Origin: an uncultured Zoogloea sp.
GTDB lineage: Bacteria; Pseudomonadota; Gammaproteobacteria; Burkholderiales; Rhodocyclaceae
Direction of reading: 5' to 3'
DNA length: 30,813 nucleotides
Assembly (NCBI GenBank): GCA_937967645.1
Contig: CALBTT010000194.1
Coordinates: 1-30,813 of the forward strand
Shown: one piece after another, positions 25,130 through 30,813 of the stretch
Numbering within the stretch: position 1 is the stretch's first letter
Layout: each line of letters begins with the position of its first letter
The notes under the pieces: model-generated
Database searches by the model: none
What the model saw: the letters and a program-made list of their open reading frames with translations, nothing else
Told to the model about the DNA's origin: nothing
Made by a program: the position numbers and the translations under genes

Positions 25130-26068
25130 ATGCCCATCAAGCTCAAATGCCTGTCGCACACCCCCCTGCGCGGCCTCAACGATCCGGGAGCGGATGTCGT
25201 CAAGGAAGTGGACGACGTGCTCGCCAGGTGCCGTGCCGAGGTCGAGGCCTTCGACCCGGAGCTGATCGTCGTCTTCGCCCCGGACCATTACAACGGTCTG
25301 TTCTATGACCTGATGCCCCCCTTCGTGATCGCCACCGCGGCGGAATCGGTGGCCGACTACCAGACCCTGCCCGGCCCCCTGTCGATCCCGCGGGACCTCG
25401 CCATGGACCTGACCCGTCACCTGCTGGACAGCGACCTCGACATCGCCCTGTCCCACCGCCTGCAGGTCGATCACGGCTGCACCCAGACCCTGGAAGAGAT
25501 GACCGGCAGCCTCACCCGCTACCCGGTGATCCCCATCATCATCAACTCGGTGGCGCCCCCCTTCGGCCCCTACCGCCGCATCCGCAAGCTCGGCGAGGCG
25601 GTCGGCCGCTTCCTGGCCAAGCTGGACAAGCGCGTGCTGATCCTCGGTACCGGCGGCCTGTCCCACGAACCCCCGGTGCCGCTGCTCAACGGCGCGCCGG
25701 ACGAGATCGCCAACTTCCTGATCGCCGGCCGCAACCCGACGCCCGAAGCGCGCGCTGCCCGCCAGGCCCGCACCATCGCCGCCGGCAAGATCTACGGCAC
25801 CCCGGAGAGCGCCCAGACGCCCCTCAACGCCGAATGGGACAAGGCCTTCATGGACCTGCTGGTCGAAGACCGCCTCGACGAGATCGACGACTTCAAGATC
25901 GACGAGATCTCCAAGGCCGCCGGCCGCTCCACCCATGAGATCCGCACCTGGGTCGCTGCCTTCGCCGCCCTTGCCGCCACCGGTCCCTACCGGGCACAGC
26001 AGGACTACTACCGCGCCATCAACGAATGGATCGCCGGCTACGGCGTGATCAGCGCCGAGCAGGCCTGA
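25130..26068 (+). CDS. mhpB: 2,3-dihydroxyphenylpropionate 1,2-dioxygenase (LigB-type extradiol)
   Basis: This 312-residue class III extradiol dioxygenase is collinear with E. coli MhpB as I remember it (314 residues): CLSHTPLRG, FAPDHYNGLFYDLMPPF, QVDHG and GTGGLSHEPPVP all match. His115 and His179 occupy the same positions as the catalytic histidines of the E. coli enzyme, and the STHEIRTWVAAFAAL segment near the end is also conserved. It cleaves 3-(2,3-dihydroxyphenyl)propionate, or a similar side-chain catechol, in the meta position with Fe(II). The ATG has CAGGAA upstream. It heads a rightward aromatic cluster whose next genes encode a two-component monooxygenase that could supply the catechol. 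The hydrolase (mhpC) and aldolase genes are not in the window. Confidence 0.93.
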   Translation: MPIKLKCLSHTPLRGLNDPGADVVKEVDDVLARCRAEVEAFDPELIVVFAPDHYNGLFYDLMPPFVIATAAESVADYQTLPGPLSIPRDLAMDLTRHLLDSDLDIALSHRLQVDHGCTQTLEEMTGSLTRYPVIPIIINSVAPPFGPYRRIRKLGEAVGRFLAKLDKRVLILGTGGLSHEPPVPLLNGAPDEIANFLIAGRNPTPEARAARQARTIAAGKIYGTPESAQTPLNAEWDKAFMDLLVEDRLDEIDDFKIDEISKAAGRSTHEIRTWVAAFAALAATGPYRAQQDYYRAINEWIAGYGVISAEQA

Positions 26069-26120
26069 ACCCGCAGCCCCCGCCTCCCCGAATCGACATC
26101 CCTCATTGGAGAACGACACC

Positions 26121-27314
26121 ATGACCACCCTTGACACCCAGATCCCCACCGAAGCCGAGATCGTCGCCCGCGCCGAAGCCCTGATCCCGTGGCTGCGCGA
26201 ACGCGCCGACGCCTGCGAAAAAGCCCGCATGGTGTCCCGCGAGACCATCCAGAAGTTCCAGGAAGCCGGCTTCTTCAAGATCCTGCAGCCCAAGCGCTGG
26301 GGCGGCTACGAAATGCACCCGAACGTGCTCAACAAGGTCCTGATGGAGCTGGCCCGCGGCTGCCCGTCCAGCGCCTGGAACGTCATGGTGCTCGGCGTGC
26401 ACCCCTTCGAGGTGGGTCTGCTGCCGACCCAGTGCGGCGACGAGCTGTGGGGCGAGGACAACACCCGTCTGGTGTCCTCCTCCTACGCGCCCTTCGGCAC
26501 CGTCACCAAGGTTGAAGGCGGCTACGTGCTCAACGGCGAGTGGCTGACCTCCAGCGGCTGCGACCACGCTGCCGGCGGCGCCTTCCTCGGCGGCCGTGTC
26601 GAAGAGAACGGTGAAATCGTCTTCCGCTCCTTCTGGGTGCAGCGCTCCGACTTCGACATCATCGACGACTGGTACGTGGTCGGCCTGGCCGGCACCGGCA
26701 GCAAGAAGCTGTCGATCCGCGAGGTCTTCGTCCCGGCCTACCGCAGCCACGCCATCGGCGCCTACGACCAGGAATCCCACGGCAAGGTGAACAACCTGTA
26801 CAAGATGCCCTTCTTCTACGTGTTCTACGCCGCCGTGTCGTCGGTGCTGATCGGCATGGCCCGCGGCATGGTCGACCTCTACATCGATCACATGGTGCCG
26901 CGCCAGAACCTCAACCAGGCCGTCGGCGCCGCCGTGCAGGACCCCTTCATCAAGGGCAAGCTGGGCGAGGCCTACGCCAAGATCCTGGGCGCCACCACCC
27001 GCGTGCTGCACAACACCGAAGAAGCCTGGGGCTACGCCTCCAAGGGCGAGCTGGTGCCCCTGGACACCCGCATCCGCCACTTCGCCACCAACCAGTTCAC
27101 CGGCGGTGAGGTGTTCGACGCGGCCCACATGATCTTCAAGAAGACCTCCACCCGCGGCGTCTGGCTCAACTGCCCGATGCAGCGCCAGCTGCGCGACCTG
27201 CTGGTCGGCGCCAACCACATCACCCAGAACCAGGACAACATCGGCGACCTGCTGGGCGGCCAGCTGCTGGGCAACCCGCTGCCCAAGGCCAATCCCTTCG
27301 GCGTCCGCGTCTGA
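26121..27314 (+). CDS. Two-component flavin monooxygenase, oxygenase subunit (group D, acyl-CoA-dehydrogenase fold)
   Basis: This 397-residue protein has the fold of acyl-CoA dehydrogenases and belongs with FADH2/FMNH2-using hydroxylases such as HsaA, C2 p-hydroxyphenylacetate hydroxylase and IacA. Characteristic segments are IQKFQEAGFFKILQPKRWGGYEMHP, ELARGCPSSAWNVMVLGVHPFE, GEWLTSSGCDHA, WYVVGLAGTGSKKL and the C-terminal RDLLVGANHITQNQDNIGDLLG. It lacks the catalytic glutamate context of true dehydrogenases, as far as I can judge. It should hydroxylate a phenolic acid, with the flavin reductase encoded 82 bp downstream. Next to mhpB it is a likely functional substitute for the one-component MhpA hydroxylase. 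The ATG at 26121 has GGAG 9 bases before it. Substrate is inferred from context. Confidence 0.85.
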   Translation: MTTLDTQIPTEAEIVARAEALIPWLRERADACEKARMVSRETIQKFQEAGFFKILQPKRWGGYEMHPNVLNKVLMELARGCPSSAWNVMVLGVHPFEVGLLPTQCGDELWGEDNTRLVSSSYAPFGTVTKVEGGYVLNGEWLTSSGCDHAAGGAFLGGRVEENGEIVFRSFWVQRSDFDIIDDWYVVGLAGTGSKKLSIREVFVPAYRSHAIGAYDQESHGKVNNLYKMPFFYVFYAAVSSVLIGMARGMVDLYIDHMVPRQNLNQAVGAAVQDPFIKGKLGEAYAKILGATTRVLHNTEEAWGYASKGELVPLDTRIRHFATNQFTGGEVFDAAHMIFKKTSTRGVWLNCPMQRQLRDLLVGANHITQNQDNIGDLLGGQLLGNPLPKANPFGVRV

Positions 27315-27341
27315 GTCCACATCTGAGTCCAAGCTTCACGG

Positions 27342-27373
27342 GCGGGCCCGGCCGTTGCGCCGGGCCCGCTTTT
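27342..27373 (+). terminator. Intra-operon Rho-independent terminator-like hairpin
   Basis: A perfect 11-bp GC-only stem (27342-27352 with 27359-27369) with a 6-nt loop is followed by TTTT (27370-27373). It lies 28 bp after the oxygenase stop and 24 bp before the reductase start. It would reduce read-through or protect the upstream mRNA 3' end. Confidence 0.75.
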
Positions 27374-27396
27374 ACCGATCTGCAGAGAGAACAGCC

Positions 27397-27963
27397 ATGA
27401 CCGACCTCACCGGCAACGTCGTCCACCAGACCCCGGCCCAGGACCTGTCTTCCCCCGCCCTGGCCGATCAGCCCCTGGTCACCCCGCTCGAGCAACGCAA
27501 CGGCATGCGCCACCTGGCCGCCGCCGTGTCCATCATCACCGCCACGGACGGCAGCAACCGGGCCGGCCTGACCGCCACCGCCGTCAGCTCCGTCACCACC
27601 GATCCCCCGCGCCTGGTGGTTTTCGTCAACAAGAACGTGTTTGCCGACAGCCTGATCCAGCGCAGCGCCGCCCTCGCCGTCAATGTGCTGGCCGGCGAGC
27701 AGGAGGACGTGGCCCGCGTCTTCGCCGGCATGGTCGAAGGCGTACAGGGTGAAGACCGCTTCAACACCGGCAGCTGGACCACCCTGGTGAGCGGCGCCCC
27801 CGTCCTCGAGAACACCCTGTCGAGCTTCGACTGCCGGGTCATCAAGATGTTTGACGAGAGCACCCACCACGCCTTCCTGTGCGAAGTCCTCGCCGTGCGC
27901 GAGCGCAACGATGGCGAAGCCCTGGTCTACCTGAACGGCGCCTTCCGCCGCGTCCCCCAGTAA
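27397..27963 (+). CDS. Flavin reductase of the two-component monooxygenase
   Basis: This 188-residue flavin reductase-like protein (HpaC/HsaB class) carries MRHLAAAVSIITATDG, GLTATAVSSVTTDPPRLVVFVN, LAVNVLAGEQEDVARVFAG and HAFLCEVLAVRERNDGEALVYLNGAFRRV, all typical of the family. It would provide reduced flavin to the upstream oxygenase. The first 30 residues are a variable extension. The ATG at 27397 follows GAGAGAAC. It is clearly distinct from the leftward StyB-like reductase, so each oxygenase has its own partner. A strong hairpin separates it from the oxygenase gene, which may set their ratio; the oxygenase is usually needed in larger amounts. Confidence 0.85.
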   Translation: MTDLTGNVVHQTPAQDLSSPALADQPLVTPLEQRNGMRHLAAAVSIITATDGSNRAGLTATAVSSVTTDPPRLVVFVNKNVFADSLIQRSAALAVNVLAGEQEDVARVFAGMVEGVQGEDRFNTGSWTTLVSGAPVLENTLSSFDCRVIKMFDESTHHAFLCEVLAVRERNDGEALVYLNGAFRRVPQ

Positions 27964-28106
27964 GCCGGCAACGTGCAGCGCCGGGGGCCGGGCAGGACAG
28001 CCGGCGCCCCGCACAACAATAAAGGCCGGCCATCGCGGACACACACCACGCCGGCGGCAGACGCATCCCCAGATGCTCCATGAACGAGCAGGAGAGAGAG
28101 AAGACC

Positions 28107-29468
28107 ATGGATTTACGTGAAGCCATCCTGACGCAGCCGATGCGTCGATTCCAGCTGGGCATGATCGCCCTGTGCATCGTGCTGTGCATGATCGACGGCT
28201 ACGAGGTGCTGGTCATGGCCTTCGTCGCCCCCCACGTCGCCAAGGCCTGGAGCCTCGGTCCGGTGGAGGTCGGCTATCTGCTCAGCGCGGGCATCTTCGG
28301 CATGGCCATCGGCGCCACCTTCATCTCGCCCCTTGCCGACCGCATCGGCCGCCGCCGCCACATCATCCTGTGCCTGAGCCTCATCATCATCGGCATGGGC
28401 CTGTCCGCCGTCGCCACCGACCTGTGGCAGCTGGTCGCCTTCCGCGCCTTTGCCGGCCTGTTCATCGGCGCCGTCATCTCCAGCCTCAACATCATCGTCT
28501 CGGAGTACAGCTCCGACGCCCGGCGCGGCACAGTGATGGGCATCTACGGCATGGGCCTGCCCGCCGGTGTGGCCATGGGCGGCGCCCTGACCAACCCGCT
28601 GATCGCCGAATTCGGCTGGCGCGCCCCCTTCGTCTTCGGCGCCGTGCTCACCGCCCTGAGCCTGCTGTGGGTGCTGGTCGCCCTGCCCGAGTCCATAGAG
28701 TACCTGATCGAGAACGCCCCCGACGGCGCCCTCGAGCAGTACAACAAGATCGCCGTCAAGCTCGGCTACCCGCCGGCCAAGGCCCTGCCCGCGCCCCTCG
28801 AGAGCCAGGAGATGCACGTCGCCAGCAAGGCCTTGTTCAGCGGCATCATGCTGCCGCGTACCGCCCTGCTGTGGCTCGGCTATGCCAGCCTCACCGCGGC
28901 CTTCTACTTCGCCAACACCTGGACCGCCAAGCTCATCGCCGACGCCACCGGCAATGCCGCGCTGGGTGGCCGCACCGGCGTGCTCATCGCCATCGGCGGG
29001 GTGCTCGGCTCCCTGCTCTTCGCCGGCCTCACCCTGGTGATCCGACCGCGTGTCGTCACCGCCCTGATCATGTTTGCCGGCTCGCTGGCGTACACCCTGT
29101 TCGCCAACAACTTCAACGACGCCGGCCTGGCCGTCGTCCTCGCCCTGGCGGTGGGCGCCTGCGCCAACGGTGGCCTGGCCGCCTTCTACGCGATCAGCCC
29201 CTTCATCTACCCCACCTCGGTGCGCGGCACCGGCGTCGGCCTGATGATCGGCTTCGGCCGCGGCGTGGCCATCATCGCGCCGATCTTCACGGGCTACCTG
29301 CTCAAGTCCGCCTGGACCCCTCAGGACATCTACCAGTTCTTCGCCGCCGTGCTGATCGTCGCCGGCATCGCCGTGCTGCTGCTCGACCGGACCTACTGGG
29401 GCCTCACCGAGAACCCCGACCTCCCGCCCGACACGCCGAAAGGGGCCGAACACCAGGCCGCCCACTGA
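28107..29468 (+). CDS. MFS aromatic acid:H+ symporter (AAHS family, MhpT/PcaK-like)
   Basis: This 453-residue inner-membrane transporter has about 12 membrane helices. Helix 1 contains the acidic DGYEVLVMAFVAPHV motif typical of the AAHS family (D and E near the substrate path). The loop 2-3 signature is PLADRIGRRRHIIL, and the end of the central loop shows PESIEYLIE. It probably imports the aromatic acid that feeds the adjacent monooxygenase and MhpB. The ATG at 28107 is preferred because the protein then starts as family members do and AGGAGAGAGA lies upstream; an in-frame ATG at 28080 is possible. The 143-bp gap before it holds an imperfect GC hairpin (about 27983-28008) that might be another partial terminator. 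Confidence 0.88.
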   Translation: MDLREAILTQPMRRFQLGMIALCIVLCMIDGYEVLVMAFVAPHVAKAWSLGPVEVGYLLSAGIFGMAIGATFISPLADRIGRRRHIILCLSLIIIGMGLSAVATDLWQLVAFRAFAGLFIGAVISSLNIIVSEYSSDARRGTVMGIYGMGLPAGVAMGGALTNPLIAEFGWRAPFVFGAVLTALSLLWVLVALPESIEYLIENAPDGALEQYNKIAVKLGYPPAKALPAPLESQEMHVASKALFSGIMLPRTALLWLGYASLTAAFYFANTWTAKLIADATGNAALGGRTGVLIAIGGVLGSLLFAGLTLVIRPRVVTALIMFAGSLAYTLFANNFNDAGLAVVLALAVGACANGGLAAFYAISPFIYPTSVRGTGVGLMIGFGRGVAIIAPIFTGYLLKSAWTPQDIYQFFAAVLIVAGIAVLLLDRTYWGLTENPDLPPDTPKGAEHQAAH

Positions 29469-29483
29469 CCGGAAGGCGGCCCT

Positions 29484-30686
29484 GTGACCACCCACAATCC
29501 CGCCACCCGAGGGCACTTTCTGCTGCTGCTCGGCATGCTGGTGGCCTTCGGGCCGCTCGCCACCGACCTCTACCTGCCTGCCCTGCCCGCCATCCGTGCC
29601 GGGCTGGGCACCACCCCGGAAGCCGTCCAGCTCTCCATCACCGTCTTTCTGGGCGGCTTCTCCATCGGCATGCTCGGCTACGGCCCCATCTCCGACCGCC
29701 ACGGCCGACGCCGGGTGCTGCTCAGCGGCATCAGCCTCTTCGTGGTGGCCAGCCTGGCCTGCCTCGTCGCCACCACGGTCGAGCAGCTGATCGTGGCCCG
29801 CTTCATCCAGGCCCTCGGCGGCGGCGCCGCGTCGGTGCTGGCGCGCACCGTCGTGCGGGACGTGTTCTCGCAGACCGAGGCCCTGCGCAAGCTGTCCCTG
29901 CTGGCCATGATCACCGCCATCGCGCCGCTGCTGTCGCCCCTGCTGGGCAGCGTCATCCTCGACCTGGCGGGCTGGCGGGGCACCTTCGCCGCGATCCTGG
30001 TGTGGGGCATCCTCAGCCTCGCCACGGTGTACTTCCAGCTGCCTGAAACCCTGCCGCCGGAGCGCCGCGGCCAGCTGTCGCTGGGCAAGGCCTTCGCCGC
30101 TTACCTCAAGCTCCTCGGCGACCCGGCCGCCGTCGGCCTGCTGCTGGCCGGCGGCATGTCCTTCGCCGGCATGTTCGCCTACATCACGGCCAGCCCTTAT
30201 TACTTCATCGAGATGCAGGGCTTCTCGCCGCGGGCCTACAGCCTGCTGTTCGCCGCCAACGCCTTCGGCATCTTCGCCGCCAACTACGCCAACTCCCGGC
30301 TGGTCCGGCGCGTCGGTGCGGTCGGCATGATCGGCGGCGCCTGCCTCACCGGCTTCACGGGCGCCCTCACCCTGCTACTCGGCGTGTCCCTGCACGACCT
30401 CCTGCCCCTCGCCATCGCCGGCCTGTTCCTGATGGTGAGCGTCACCGGCCTGCTCGGCGCCAACTGCGTCGGCATGCTGATGGAACGCTATCCCGTCAAT
30501 ACAGGCGCCGCGGCGGCCCTCTTCGTGTCGGGGCAGTTCGGGCTCGGCATGCTCGCCAGCGCCGCGGTCAGCTATCTGCATGACGGCAGCGGCCTGCCCA
30601 TGGCCGGCGTCATCGCCGCCACCTCCACCACCTCGGTCCTGGGCTTCCTGGTGTTCCGGCACGCCCACCGGCGCGCCCATCCCTGA
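29484..30686 (+). CDS. MFS transporter, Bcr/CflA drug-resistance type
   Basis: This 400-residue protein has about 12 membrane helices. The N-terminus shows the Bcr/CflA hallmarks: PLATDLYLPALPAI in helix 1, VQLSITVFLGGFSIGMLGYGPISDRHGRRRVLL in the helix 2 to loop 2-3 region, and ALGGGAASVLARTVVRD in helix 4. Such carriers usually export small toxic compounds; next to a catabolic cluster it might expel aromatic intermediates, or import a substrate. It starts at GTG (29484) with GGAAGG upstream, 15 bp after the symporter stop, so it belongs to the same transcript. The specific substrate is unknown. Confidence 0.85.
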   Translation: MTTHNPATRGHFLLLLGMLVAFGPLATDLYLPALPAIRAGLGTTPEAVQLSITVFLGGFSIGMLGYGPISDRHGRRRVLLSGISLFVVASLACLVATTVEQLIVARFIQALGGGAASVLARTVVRDVFSQTEALRKLSLLAMITAIAPLLSPLLGSVILDLAGWRGTFAAILVWGILSLATVYFQLPETLPPERRGQLSLGKAFAAYLKLLGDPAAVGLLLAGGMSFAGMFAYITASPYYFIEMQGFSPRAYSLLFAANAFGIFAANYANSRLVRRVGAVGMIGGACLTGFTGALTLLLGVSLHDLLPLAIAGLFLMVSVTGLLGANCVGMLMERYPVNTGAAAALFVSGQFGLGMLASAAVSYLHDGSGLPMAGVIAATSTTSVLGFLVFRHAHRRAHP

Positions 30687-30759
30687 CCACCCGGCACGGA
30701 CACAACAACAGCAAACCCCGCCGGCGGCCCCCCTTCAATACATACAGAGAGGACATCCC

Positions 30760-30813
30760 ATGTCATCGAACACCAAGACCAACCCATTCACCCAGGAGAC
30801 CGGCATCATCCAC
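30760..30813 (+). CDS. Start of an unrecognised gene (truncated by window end)
   Basis: An ATG with a strong ribosome-binding site (GAGAGGA, about 6 bases upstream) opens 18 codons (MSSNTKTNPFTQETGIIH) that run off the window. It is 73 bp after the MFS gene on the same strand, so it is likely part of the aromatic cluster. Too little is visible to name it. Confidence 0.65.
   Translation, partial: MSSNTKTNPFTQETGIIH

Noticed and set aside
28113..29702. Minus-strand open frame (529 codons) over the two transporter genes
   Set aside because: Antisense shadow: Gly/Asp/His/Gln-rich translation without motifs, while the plus strand encodes clear MFS proteins.

Overview
The window is GC-rich, densely coded DNA with strong GC3 bias and no tRNA, rRNA, CRISPR array or insertion sequence that I can see. 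Gene content (an IPTL-CTERM surface protein, anthranilate dioxygenase, aromatic catabolism, a PrpF protein, a cobalamin-riboswitch-controlled class I ribonucleotide reductase) suggests an environmental aromatic-degrading betaproteobacterium, perhaps of the Rhodocyclales type (Azoarcus/Thauera/Zoogloea-like). That placement is inference; there is no marker gene here.

Left part (1-10.1 kb). After the tail of an IPTL-CTERM protein there is a leftward catabolic block, read from 7834 down to 887: antA-antB (anthranilate 1,2-dioxygenase), a dienelactone-hydrolase/NTF2 fusion, a short-chain dehydrogenase, a StyA-like FAD monooxygenase, its flavin reductase and an outer-membrane MetA-type channel. 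The monooxygenase carries the residues I recall as diagnostic of indole rather than styrene monooxygenases, and the four middle genes follow the order I recall for the iif operon of Acinetobacter (iifA-B-C-D). The block therefore reads as indole -> indole dihydrodiol -> 3-hydroxyindolin-2-one -> anthranilate -> catechol. The electron-transfer reductase (antC) is missing. Two AraC/XylS-type regulators follow (8043-9023 +, 9069-10094 -). XylS/BenR-like boxes (TGCA-N6-GGNTA) lie ahead of iifA, ahead of the first regulator and ahead of the second.

Middle part (10.1-24.7 kb). A roughly 540-bp intergenic region leads to a signalling cluster: a PAS histidine kinase, an Rcp1-like response regulator, a REC-PAS-GGDEF-EAL protein (the three genes overlap) and a chemoreceptor. 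A solitary prpF follows. Then come a sigma70-type promoter, a cobalamin riboswitch and a ribosome-binding-site hairpin in front of nrdA-nrdB, with all catalytic residues of a tyrosyl-radical class I enzyme. Next is a Fur-box-preceded feoB-feoA iron(II) transport pair, in the reverse of the common feoA-feoB order.

Right part (24.7 kb-end). A second, rightward aromatic cluster comprises a leader with a 9-codon ORF, mhpB (2,3-dihydroxyphenylpropionate 1,2-dioxygenase), a two-component flavin monooxygenase (oxygenase and reductase separated by a strong terminator-like hairpin), an aromatic-acid MFS symporter, a Bcr/CflA-type exporter and the first 18 codons of another gene. It probably hydroxylates a phenolic (phenylpropionate-type) acid to a catechol and cleaves the ring in the meta position. 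Lower-pathway genes would lie beyond the window.
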